Shown here: positions 23,831 through 31,446 of the stretch, piece after piece
Layout: each line of letters opens with the position of its first letter
Numbering within the stretch: position 1 is the stretch's first letter
Assembly (NCBI GenBank): GCA_002841315.1
Contig: PHEW01000003.1
Span: 248,001-312,000, forward strand
Direction of reading: 5' to 3'
DNA: 64,000 bases
DNA from: Actinobacteria bacterium HGW-Actinobacteria-4
Lineage (GTDB): Bacteria > Actinomycetota > Actinomycetes > Actinomycetales > Demequinaceae
Notes under the pieces: model-generated
Seen by the model: only the letters and a program-made list of their open reading frames with translations
Told to the model about the DNA's origin: nothing
Databases searched by the model: none
Translations under genes and position numbers: made by a program

Positions 23831-24373
23831 CTAGGGGCGCGGAGCCCTGAGGTCAAGGGAGTACAGGTGTGAGTCCACCCACACGCCTTTGCACTCGTAG
23901 TCACGCTCCAGAAGAAACTCAAACTTCATGCCCAACTTCTGCATCACACGCGCGGACGCGAGATTCTCGGGCCGGCACCGGGCTTCAATTCGCGTCACCG
24001 TGCCCGTTTGTTTGAGCAGTGAGATCAGCGCGGTGGCGGCTTCGGTGACGAGACCTTGCCCCCACAGGTCCCTGCGCAGGACGTAACCAATCTCGCGTAC
24101 GTGTGGACGCTCGTCGGGCTCTTCTCCCTTCGGGAGGAAGGCTCCTGTGCCGCCGATCACCTCTCGAGTGCTCCGCAACGCGATCGCGAGATCGGCCAGC
24201 GAGTCCGGCTCGTGGTTCATGGCCGTGTTCACGAAGTTCACTGTGTCTTCCCACGTGTTGGGACCAAAGTCGGTGTACTTGCAGACCTCGGGGTCGCTCG
24301 CATAGGCGTGGACGGCGTCGGCGTCTGTCTCGCGGAACTTGCGAAGTACCAGCCGCTCGGTGGAGGTGATCAT
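23831..24373 (-). CDS. GNAT N-acetyltransferase, RimJ/RimL-like
   Basis: 180 aa. Starts 'TERLVLRKFRETDADAVHAYASDPEVCKYTDFGPNT' and contains the acetyl-CoA loop region 'EIGYVLRRDLWGQGLVTEAATALISLL' followed by 'RIEARCRPENLASARVMQKLGMKFE', all typical of the Acetyltransf_3 (RimJ/RimL) group. Acceptor substrate unknown. A TATCGT box (minus strand, 24385-24380) lies six bases before the ATG. The divergent deformylase gene begins only 41 bp away, so two promoters are packed into a very short spacer. Confidence 0.88.
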   Translation of the reverse strand: MITSTERLVLRKFRETDADAVHAYASDPEVCKYTDFGPNTWEDTVNFVNTAMNHEPDSLADLAIALRSTREVIGGTGAFLPKGEEPDERPHVREIGYVLRRDLWGQGLVTEAATALISLLKQTGTVTRIEARCRPENLASARVMQKLGMKFEFLLERDYECKGVWVDSHLYSLDLRAPRP

Positions 24374-24414
24374 GGTGACACGATAGCGTTCCGGCGCCGT
24401 GAAAGAATGGGCGC

Positions 24415-24918
24415 ATGGCCTTTCGTGACATCCGGGTGACCGGCGATCCCGTGCTGCGCACTCCGTGCGAGCCCATTGTGACCATTGACGACACTGTCCG
24501 CACCCTGGTGGAGGACCTGCTGGAGACCGTGGACTACGACGGGCGCGCGGGCTTGGCAGCGAATCAGATCGGCGTGAGTCTGCGCGCCTTCTCCTGGAAC
24601 ATTGACGACCAGATCGGGTACATCCTCAACCCGGTGATCGTCGAAGTCTCCGATGAACTCCAGGAACTGGGAGACGAGGGCTGCCTGTCAGTGCCCGGGC
24701 TCTGGTACCCGTGCGAACGTGCCAACTATGCCCGCGCTGAAGGCATCGACCTGGACGGCGAGCCGGTGGTTCTCGAAGGCGAGGAGATCTGGGCGCGGCT
24801 CATCCAACACGAGGTCGATCACCTCAACGGGAAGCTCTACCTCGACCGCTTGGCGCGCGACGTTCGCAAGCAAGCGATGCGTGAGCTGCGCGCGTCGCTT
24901 GAGCTACAGGCGAAGTAG
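24415..24918 (+). CDS. def: peptide deformylase
   Basis: 167 aa metalloenzyme that removes the formyl group from nascent N-terminal Met. All three motifs are present: 'GLAANQIG' (46-53), 'EGCLSVPG' with metal ligand C90, and '[10 protein letters not shown]' with H132, E133 and H136. An AAGAAT box (24403-24408) six bases before the ATG fits a leaderless mRNA. map, encoding the next enzyme in N-terminal processing, is elsewhere in the window (55268). Confidence 0.96.
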   Translation: MAFRDIRVTGDPVLRTPCEPIVTIDDTVRTLVEDLLETVDYDGRAGLAANQIGVSLRAFSWNIDDQIGYILNPVIVEVSDELQELGDEGCLSVPGLWYPCERANYARAEGIDLDGEPVVLEGEEIWARLIQHEVDHLNGKLYLDRLARDVRKQAMRELRASLELQAK

Positions 24919-24934
24919 TCGCGCCACGCCGGAC

Positions 24935-24953
24935 CCGCTGTCACTAGCGGTTT
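24935..24953 (+). terminator. possible terminator after def
   Basis: Short hairpin CCGCT/AGCGG around GTCACT followed by TTT, beginning 17 bp after the def stop. The stem is only 5 bp, so this is a weak call. Confidence 0.35.
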
Positions 24954-25056
24954 GGCCGCGGATGAGGCACCATAGTGGTGTACACCCGCATTCGGTGTCA
25001 CGGCAGTTCCTTCAGAGGTCGTAGGGGAAGACGCACCTCAACAGGAAGGAAGGGTC

Positions 25057-25554
25057 ATGGCTGCCATTACCCGCGGTGTACTTTTTGTGCACTCTGCTAC
25101 GCGCGCAATGTGCCCTCACATCGAGTGGGCCGCACAGGGCGTGCTGTCTTCGCGCGCCTCCTTTGACTGGACTGAGCAGCCGGCAGGACCCAACCTCTTC
25201 CGTGCCGAGGTCTCATGGCAAGGTGTACAAGGAACCGGCGCTGCGCTGGCATCGGCCCTACGCGGCTGGGAGCACGTTCGCTACGAAGTCACCGAGGATG
25301 CCTCCTATGGCTGCGATGGCGGGCGCTGGTCGCACACGCCCTCGCTCGGCATCTTCCACGCCGCCACGGACGTCCACGGCAACATCGTGGTGCCCGAGGA
25401 TCGCATTCGCTCCGCGCTCGAAGCGGGCGGCACTCTCGCTGACTTCAAGCGCAGCATGGATCTGGCGCTAGGCGTGGCCTGGGATGAGGAACTCGAGCCG
25501 TTCAGGTACGCGGGCTCGGGTGCGCCTGTGCGCTGGCTCCACCGCGTGGGCTGA
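25057..25554 (+). CDS. DUF3145 family protein
   Basis: 165 aa. The signature opening 'TRGVLFVHSATRAMCPHIEWAAQGVL' and 'VRYEVTEDASYGCDGGRWSHTPSLGIFHAATDVHGNIVVPEDRIRSAL' identify this actinobacteria-specific family of unknown function. It has a strong AAGGAAGG ribosome site. It is convergent with fabF, and DUF3145 genes recur at the end of FAS-II clusters in actinobacteria, so a link to fatty acid synthesis is plausible but unproven. The 135-bp gap to fabF holds a 14-bp direct repeat CAACCGTCCGCACG (25571 and 25593) and no gene. Confidence 0.9.
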   Translation: MAAITRGVLFVHSATRAMCPHIEWAAQGVLSSRASFDWTEQPAGPNLFRAEVSWQGVQGTGAALASALRGWEHVRYEVTEDASYGCDGGRWSHTPSLGIFHAATDVHGNIVVPEDRIRSALEAGGTLADFKRSMDLALGVAWDEELEPFRYAGSGAPVRWLHRVG

Positions 25555-25689
25555 CGCACCGGAGCCCCGTCAACCGTCCGCACGAGACCTCACAACCGTC
25601 CGCACGGCAAAGGGTTCCGTTGGGGGGTTACCGGCACAATACAGGGCTGAAGCGGGGTGTGCCCCTCACCCATTCGGCCGACGCTGTGG

Positions 25690-26928
25690 CTAGGCGGTGC
25701 CGAACACCACGGCGACGTTGTGGCCGCCAAAGCCGAACGAGTTGTTGATCGCGGCGAGTTGACCGTCTGCAGGTAGCGCGCGTGGGATGTCGCGCACCAA
25801 GTCCACTTCGAGCTCCGGGTCCGGGCTTGTCACGTTGATGGTTGGCGGGGCCTTGCGGTCGCGTAGTGCCAGCACCGTGAACACCGACTCGAGCGCACCA
25901 GCGCCGCCCAGGAGGTGCCCAGTCATCGACTTGGTGGCGCTCAGGAGCACCTGGTCCGCGTGCGAGCCGAGCACGCCGCGAATGCCGCGGGCCTCGATCA
26001 TGTCGCCCACGGGCGTGGAGGTGGCGTGAGCGTTGACGTGGCACACATCCTTGACTTGGACCCCAGCGTTCTTGAGCGCGATCTGCATGGCGCGGGTCTG
26101 GCCAGCGCCTTCGGGGTCCGGTGCGGCGATGTGGTTGGCGTCAGAGGTCATGCCCACGCCCAGCACGCGACCGTAGATGCGCGCTCCGCGAGCCTTGGCA
26201 TGTTCCTCAGATTCGAGCACCATGACTCCAGAACCCTCGCCCAGCACAAAGCCGTCACGAGTGGTGTCGTAGGGGCGCGAGGCGCCAGCGGGGTCATCGT
26301 TGCGCTTGGACAGCGCCTGCATTGCAGCAAATGCCGAGATCGGCAAAGGGTGGATGGCGGCCTCGGTGCCCCCGGCGACCACAACATCGGCCCTACCGGA
26401 CACGATCATGTCGTACGCCATGCCGATCGCCTCCGCACCAGACGCGCACGCGCTCACCGGGGCGTGAGCACCGGCGCGGGCGCCGATCTCGAGCGACACG
26501 TATGCGGTGGGGGAGTTGGGCATCAGCATGGGCACGGTGAGGGGGAGGACGCGCTCGGCGCCCCGGTCCCTCACCGTGTCCCACGCCGTGAGTAGCGTCC
26601 ACACTCCGCCAATGCCCGAGGAGACGATGCTCCCCAGGCGTTCCGGGTCAACCTCAGGCGACCCGGCATCGGCCCAAGCTTCACGCGTGGCCACGATCGC
26701 CATCTGGGCCGACGGGTCCATGCGCTTGGTCTCGGGACGGGTCAACACTTCCGAAGGCTGCACAGCCAGTTGACCGGCGAAGTGCACGGGCATGCCGTAC
26801 TTTTCCGCCCAGTCGTTGTCGAGAGTGCGCACGCCGGACAAGCCGCCGAGCGCGTTCTCCCAGGTGGTAGGAACGTCCCCGCCAAGCGGCGTGGTGGCTC
26901 CGAGGCCTGTGATAACGACGTTGGTCAT
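25690..26928 (-). CDS. fabF: beta-ketoacyl-ACP synthase II
   Basis: 412 aa thiolase-fold condensing enzyme elongating acyl-ACP with malonyl-ACP. The active-site Cys is in 'VSACASGAEAIGMAYD', and the two His are in 'VNAHATSTPVGDMIE' and 'KSMTGHLLGGAGALE'. The ending 'AINNSFGFGGHNVAVVFG' is typical. It is the last gene of the fasR-fabD-fabH-acpP-fabF cluster, 38 bp after acpP. Confidence 0.97.
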   Translation of the reverse strand: MTNVVITGLGATTPLGGDVPTTWENALGGLSGVRTLDNDWAEKYGMPVHFAGQLAVQPSEVLTRPETKRMDPSAQMAIVATREAWADAGSPEVDPERLGSIVSSGIGGVWTLLTAWDTVRDRGAERVLPLTVPMLMPNSPTAYVSLEIGARAGAHAPVSACASGAEAIGMAYDMIVSGRADVVVAGGTEAAIHPLPISAFAAMQALSKRNDDPAGASRPYDTTRDGFVLGEGSGVMVLESEEHAKARGARIYGRVLGVGMTSDANHIAAPDPEGAGQTRAMQIALKNAGVQVKDVCHVNAHATSTPVGDMIEARGIRGVLGSHADQVLLSATKSMTGHLLGGAGALESVFTVLALRDRKAPPTINVTSPDPELEVDLVRDIPRALPADGQLAAINNSFGFGGHNVAVVFGTA

Positions 26929-26966
26929 GGGTGAAACCTCCGGGAAGTGGTGCGAGGGTAGGTCGG

Positions 26967-27215
26967 CTAGGCCTGAGCGCCGGTGATGTACTTCACGGCG
27001 TCGCCAACGGTCACGAGGTTCTTGACGTCCTCGTCGGGGATGCGGACGTCGAACTCTTCTTCGGCGAGCGTGACGATGGTCATCATCGACAGCGAGTCGA
27101 TGTCGAGGTCGTCGGTGAAGGACTTGTCGGTCTGGACGTCTGCGGCGTCAAGGCCGGTCTCTTCAGCGACGATAGCCGCGAGGCCCTCGAGAACTTCTGC
27201 TTCTGACTTTGCCAT
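26967..27215 (-). CDS. acpP: acyl carrier protein
   Basis: 82 aa acidic carrier protein. The phosphopantetheine attachment site is S41 in 'DDLDIDSLSMM'. The Ile before Ser-Leu and 'EEFDVRIPDEDVKNLVTVGDAVKYI' are standard for actinobacterial FAS-II ACP. A ribosome site AAGGAGAA precedes the ATG. It carries acyl intermediates between FabD, FabH and FabF encoded around it. Confidence 0.97.
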   Translation of the reverse strand: MAKSEAEVLEGLAAIVAEETGLDAADVQTDKSFTDDLDIDSLSMMTIVTLAEEEFDVRIPDEDVKNLVTVGDAVKYITGAQA

Positions 27216-27296
27216 GGGATTTTCTCCTTGTACTAGCGTGATGCGGACGCATCGGTTGAGTTGTTGGGACGTAAGAACTTTACGGGGTACACGCGA

Positions 27297-28298
27297 TTAC
27301 GGCAGTACCACGACCTGCGCGGCGTACACGAGCCCGGCGCCAAATCCGATCTGCAGCGCGAGGTCGCCGGACTTCACGGCACCGTCGCGGTAGAGACGTT
27401 CGGTGGCGAGCGGGATGGACGCCGCGGACGTGTTGCCACTGTCGACGATGTCCCGACCCACGGCCACGTGTTCCGGTAAGCCGATCTGCTTCACCATCTG
27501 ATCAATGATCCGCGTGTTGGCCTGGTGGGGAATGAAGGCCTGGATGTCGTTGGGTGTGATGCCCGCGGCTTCGATGGCCTCAAGTGCCACAGGGCCCATC
27601 TTGAACGATGCCCACTTGTAGACTGATGGGCCCTCTTGGACGAGCGTGGGGAAGGCCTCGGCGCTGCCGTCACGAACGTCAAGCCAGGAGGCGGTCTGGC
27701 GAATCAGCTGCGCCCCCGCGCCGTCTGAACCCCACACCGTGGGGCCGATGCCTGGGGTGTCTGAGCTACCGATCACCACAGCGCCCGCCGCGTCGCCCAG
27801 CAGGTAAGAGATGGAGCGGTCAGCGGGATCGATGAAGTCGCTCATCTTTTCCGCGCCAACGACCAGCACATTGCGTGCCGTGCCGGCGCGGACCAGTGCG
27901 TCTGCCTGGGCGATGCCGTAGCAGTAGCCCGCGCAGGCGGCCGAGATGTCGTAGGCGGCGGCAGGAGTGGCGCCGATGCGGTCGGCCAGGACAGGCGCGC
28001 CGCCGGGAGTCATGTGGGGATACGTGATGGTCGACAAGATGACAGCGTCGATCTCGGTGGCGTCGATGCCGGCCTTTGCGATGGCCTCGAGCGATGCGCG
28101 CTCCGACAGATCGATGACTGACGTCTCGGAGTTGGCGCGCACGCGGGTGGCGATTCCCGTCATCTTGCGAATCCACTCGTCTGATGAATCGATCGGCTCG
28201 ATGATGTCGTCGTTGGGGACCACATTTTCGCCGCGCGCGACGCCCAATCCCAGGATGCGGGAGAACTCAGGGCCTCGCTTGATAGTCAGTGTGGTCAC
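27297..28298 (-). CDS. fabH: beta-ketoacyl-ACP synthase III
   Basis: 333 aa. Initiates FAS-II by condensing acyl-CoA with malonyl-ACP. Catalytic Cys in 'YDISAACAGYCYGIAQAD', His in 'FIPHQANTRIIDQMVKQIG', Asn in 'DSGNTSAASIPLA'. The GTG at 28298 is chosen because GGAGG lies about 7 nt upstream and the codon overlaps the fabD stop (GTGA). Branched-chain primer preference is common in actinobacteria but cannot be read from the sequence. Confidence 0.96.
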   Translation of the reverse strand: MTTLTIKRGPEFSRILGLGVARGENVVPNDDIIEPIDSSDEWIRKMTGIATRVRANSETSVIDLSERASLEAIAKAGIDATEIDAVILSTITYPHMTPGGAPVLADRIGATPAAAYDISAACAGYCYGIAQADALVRAGTARNVLVVGAEKMSDFIDPADRSISYLLGDAAGAVVIGSSDTPGIGPTVWGSDGAGAQLIRQTASWLDVRDGSAEAFPTLVQEGPSVYKWASFKMGPVALEAIEAAGITPNDIQAFIPHQANTRIIDQMVKQIGLPEHVAVGRDIVDSGNTSAASIPLATERLYRDGAVKSGDLALQIGFGAGLVYAAQVVVLP

Positions 28299-29209
28299 GC
28301 GTGTGCCTCCAGAAGTTCGCGAGCTGCAGGTAGATCGTCGGGGGTCTTGAGAGCGACAGCGGGAATGCCCTTCAAGGAGCGCTTCGCTAAGCCCGTCAGG
28401 ACCCCACCGGGCGCCACCTCGAGGATACCCGTCACACCCATGGAGAGGAGTTGCTCTTGGCAGAGGTCCCAACGCACGGGGTTGGCCACCTGCTTGACGA
28501 GCCGCGCAAGGGCGTCCGTACCCGAGGTCACCACTGTGCCGTCGGCATTCGACAAGAGGGCTGTCACCGGGTCGGACGGAGTGACGCCGGACGCGGCCGC
28601 TGTAAGAACCTCGATCGCCGGTGCCATGAAAGCGGTGTGGAAGGCGCCTGCGACCTGGAGTTCGATGACCCGCGCCCGCGCCGGTGCGTTCGCTACGAGC
28701 GCTTCGATTCCGGCCCGAGTCCCCGCCGCAACCACCTGGCCGCCCCCGTTCATGTTTGCTGCCGTGAGTCCGTACGTCTCCAGCGCGGCAGCCACCTCAT
28801 CAGGCTCGCCGCCAAGCACCGCAGCCATGGAGGTGGGCTCGGAGGTTCGCGCTGCGTGCGCCATCGCGTTGGCGCGGACGGTGACCAGCGCCATCGCATC
28901 GGCGTCGCTGAAGATACCCGCGATGGCCGCCGCGCCAAATTCGCCGACGCTGTGGCCGGCGGTTACTCCAGGCACGAGATCGCCAAGGACTTCGCGAGCC
29001 GTGGCGAGCGCGGTGGCAACAAGCAGGGGCTGCGCGACTGCGGTGTCACGGATCGTGTCTGCATCAGAGGTGGTGCCGTGCGCCACGATGTCGATTTCTG
29101 TGGCATCCGACAATGCGGTGAGTCGTTCGGCTACCGACGGTAGGGCGAGCCAAGGTTCGAGCATTCCGGGTGTTTGGGCACCCTGGCCGGGGCAGATGAG
29201 TGCAAGCAT
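28295..29209 (-). CDS. fabD: malonyl-CoA:ACP transacylase
   Basis: 304 aa. Loads malonate onto ACP. The opening 'LALICPGQGAQTPGML' is the GQG oxyanion region; the nucleophile Ser is in 'GVTAGHSVGEFGAAAIAG', and the active-site His in 'VAGAFHTAFMAPA'. It is the first fab gene after the regulator, separated by 78 bp that hold a palindromic operator candidate. The stop overlaps the fabH start. Confidence 0.96.
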   Translation of the reverse strand: MLALICPGQGAQTPGMLEPWLALPSVAERLTALSDATEIDIVAHGTTSDADTIRDTAVAQPLLVATALATAREVLGDLVPGVTAGHSVGEFGAAAIAGIFSDADAMALVTVRANAMAHAARTSEPTSMAAVLGGEPDEVAAALETYGLTAANMNGGGQVVAAGTRAGIEALVANAPARARVIELQVAGAFHTAFMAPAIEVLTAAASGVTPSDPVTALLSNADGTVVTSGTDALARLVKQVANPVRWDLCQEQLLSMGVTGILEVAPGGVLTGLAKRSLKGIPAVALKTPDDLPAARELLEAHA

Positions 29210-29275
29210 GTCTCTAGAGTGCCTTACAAAGCGGGTGGGACGCGGGACCGCGCGGCACCGTAAACACCGCTGAGA

Positions 29276-29294
29276 TTTGTAGGAATCCTACAAA
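29276..29294. promoter_or_regulatory. palindrome upstream of fabD, candidate FasR operator
   Basis: Arms TTTGTAGG/CCTACAAA around AAT, overlapping the end of the regulator gene and 67 bp before the fabD start. A related half-site CCTTACAAAG occurs at 29222. The AT-rich stem lacks a following T-run, so an operator is more likely than a terminator. Assignment to the adjacent PucR-type regulator is inference from position. Confidence 0.5.
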
Positions 29295-30457
29295 GGCGCG
29301 TGCGCTGCGTCACGCAGCCTGCCCAGCGCGAAGGCGGTTTCCAGAATGTGGGCGTCTCGCGTACTCAGGACATCCCAGTCGGTGAGCTCGGCGACCTTCT
29401 TGAGGCGGTAGCGCACGGTGTTGGCGTGAACAAACATGGTTCGCGAGGCCAGCTCGAGGGACCGTCCGCAGTCGAGAAAGGTGGCGACGGTCTCTTGAAG
29501 GGACCCGCCTGCCTTGACAATCGGATCGTAGGCGACAGCCATGAGGCGATCACGAGCGGCGGCGTCTCCCACCAGCACGCGCTCCGGCAGCAAGTCATCG
29601 GCGCCCACCGGGCGGGGCGTGAGGGCCCAGGCAGGAGCGGCCGCGACGCCGGTAAAGGCGGCACGCGTTGAACGCGCCACTTCAGCGAGGGTGACTGCCT
29701 CTGGACCGATGACCACCGGTCCTGGGCCAAAGCTGGGCATCAGTTCCTCAGCGAGCTTGGTTCGGTCCTCGTCGCTGCGCGCGATGATCACGAGGTCTTC
29801 TCCGTGGATACCCACCAGCGAGCCTGGGGCGACGCGTCGCATGTGCCTGCGCAGTTCCGCTGACTGCACCTCGCCAAGCGGTCCGTGAGTCTTGCCGACC
29901 ATGACGAGCGTGGGGCCGGGCTTCCAGCCCAGCGCAGCAGCGCGGGACGGGAGGTCATCTCCCACCTCGCCGCGCACCAGGGCATCGATCACGAGGGCTT
30001 CAAGGCGCGCGTCCCACGCGCCGCGGGACTCGGCTGCCCGGGCGTAGACCTCGGCGGCACTAAACGCAATCTCGCGGGAGTAGCGCAGAATCGCCTCGCG
30101 CAGGTGTTGTTCGTTGCCGGGGGAGGCAAACTCGTCGGAGTGGCTCTCCACGATCTTGACGACGGTGCGCACAATGCTCAAGGTGTGTTGTAGCGAGATT
30201 GAGCGCGTGAGCTCAGGAGGCGCGGCCGCGAAGACTTCAGTTGCGCTGCGGTAGCTCTCACCAGGAGCCGCGTACCACGACACAAAGGAGTTAATGCCAG
30301 CTTGCGCCACGGAACCCACCCAGGAGCGTTCCTGTGCAGGGAGGTCAGAAAACCAGGGGTGCTCAGCGTCGAGGCTCTTCAGTGCGGCGGTGGCGAGTTT
30401 GCCGCTGCCTGCTCGTAGGCGGCGCAAAGTGTCCTTGCGCATCTCGGGGGTTGCCAT
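29288..30457 (-). CDS. fasR: PucR-family regulator of fatty acid biosynthesis (FasR-like)
   Basis: 389 aa. The C-terminus carries the PucR helix-turn-helix: 'ETVATFLDCGRSLELASRTMFVHANTVRYRLKKVAELTDWD'. The central part has the CdaR/GGDEF-like layout with 'LVMVGKTHGPLGEVQSAELRRHMRRVAPGSLVGIHGEDLVII'. In Streptomyces a regulator of this type (FasR) sits directly before fabD and activates the fab operon; gene order here is identical. It could sense fatty acid or acyl-CoA status through its N-terminal half, but no ligand is evident. Confidence 0.85.
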   Translation of the reverse strand: MATPEMRKDTLRRLRAGSGKLATAALKSLDAEHPWFSDLPAQERSWVGSVAQAGINSFVSWYAAPGESYRSATEVFAAAPPELTRSISLQHTLSIVRTVVKIVESHSDEFASPGNEQHLREAILRYSREIAFSAAEVYARAAESRGAWDARLEALVIDALVRGEVGDDLPSRAAALGWKPGPTLVMVGKTHGPLGEVQSAELRRHMRRVAPGSLVGIHGEDLVIIARSDEDRTKLAEELMPSFGPGPVVIGPEAVTLAEVARSTRAAFTGVAAAPAWALTPRPVGADDLLPERVLVGDAAARDRLMAVAYDPIVKAGGSLQETVATFLDCGRSLELASRTMFVHANTVRYRLKKVAELTDWDVLSTRDAHILETAFALGRLRDAAHAPL

Positions 30458-30459
30458 GG

Positions 30460-30586
30460 GGACATTCTAAGGCCCGCTTGTGGAATGTCCACAACTTGGT
30501 GCCCCCCATTGTGGGGGCACCAAGATGCGTTTACAGCCACAAAAGGTGCATAAAGGATGTGGATAACCGAGGATTGATGTGGATAG
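30460..30586. promoter_or_regulatory. palindrome-rich intergenic region with DnaA-box-like sites
   Basis: The 193-bp gap between the divergent fasR and 30651 genes holds, in order: the dyad TTGTGGA-ATG-TCCACAA (30478-30494), nested in arms GGACATTC (30460-30467)/GAATGTCC (30483-30490); a perfect 12-bp-arm hairpin CTTGGTGCCCCC/GGGGGCACCAAG with a 6-nt loop (30495-30524); TGTGGATAA (30558-30566), which is a perfect DnaA box on the minus strand; and TGTGGATAG (30578-30586). No T-run follows the hairpin. Confidence 0.6.
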
Positions 30587-30650
30587 TGTCCAAGGAGCCC
30601 CTGTCGAGTGCCTACGATTCGCAGTGGGGAGCGTTGAGATCGAGGGAAGA

Positions 30651-31433
30651 ATGCGTGACGTTTCGGCGCCCGGCTGGGGCGCGTTGTTGGGGGCGACGTG
30701 GGCCGCGGTGCTGGTAGCCCTGGTGGGATTCCTTGGCATCGCGCCGCCCGATCGACTGCTGCTCTTCGGGGCGCTTGGGCTTGGTGTCGCGGGAGGCGCC
30801 GCCGCACTCACCCAGCGCAAGCACATGCGCTCCAGGAGCTTCATCGCCGCCGTGGCTGCGGGGGCCTTCCTCGGCGCATTCGCGCTTACGGGCATCCCTG
30901 AGTATGTCGCCGGTGGTCAGGCGGACGGTCCGTGTGAGATCAGAATCGACACCTCGCCGCCGCTCGGCTCACCCACCACGCTTGTGACAAGCTCGCGTGA
31001 CCCGCTCGACCTAGGTTCGGTTGATGCGCTCAGATGGGTGTCGACCGCACCCAAGGGGCTGACCGAGTGGCGTCGCGACCTGGGTTTGCGAATAGGAGGG
31101 TTCGACCTCGTGGTCCTTCGCGACACTCCTGAGACAGCATCCGTCAAGCCCAACGACGGCGGCGTGGTCGACGTCGAGGAGGTGCTCGAGCGCGTCGAGA
31201 GCACCCTGGGTGTGGCGCCAACGGGCGTCTACCACGTCATTGCGAGCCTCGAAGCCCCGGATGCCGACTGCACGGTCAGTGCCTATCTCAGGCTCGGACC
31301 TGCACACCCGTGGGATGGTCCGCTCCTCGTTACTCTCTGGATTCTGGTTCTGGCCACGCCCGCGGTGACAGCAGTGGTTGGGCACAGGATGCGTCGCGCC
31401 GCGCGCGCACAACGCGCGGACCAGTCTCGCTAG
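30651..31433 (+). CDS. membrane protein of unknown function
   Basis: 260 aa. Three N-terminal hydrophobic segments ('WGALLGATWAAVLVALVGFLG', 'LLLFGALGLGVAGGAAAL' and 'SFIAAVAAGAFLGAFALTG') precede a ~130-residue domain, probably extracytoplasmic, containing 'VVDVEEVLERVESTLGVAPTGVYHV'. A last helix ('LLVTLWILVLATPAVTAVVG') and a basic tail (HRMRRAARAQRADQSR) follow. The ATG at 30651 is supported by GAGGGA; the frame extends 24 codons upstream without family support. Not recognised. It is tail-to-tail with aceE, 13 bp apart. Confidence 0.7.
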   Translation: MRDVSAPGWGALLGATWAAVLVALVGFLGIAPPDRLLLFGALGLGVAGGAAALTQRKHMRSRSFIAAVAAGAFLGAFALTGIPEYVAGGQADGPCEIRIDTSPPLGSPTTLVTSSRDPLDLGSVDALRWVSTAPKGLTEWRRDLGLRIGGFDLVVLRDTPETASVKPNDGGVVDVEEVLERVESTLGVAPTGVYHVIASLEAPDADCTVSAYLRLGPAHPWDGPLLVTLWILVLATPAVTAVVGHRMRRAARAQRADQSR

Positions 31434-31446
31434 CGGTGCGTACCGT

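Noticed and set aside
30495..30524. 6C-type ncRNA or terminator
   Set aside because: Only one hairpin, with the C run paired rather than in a loop, and no following T-run; listed only as a palindrome.
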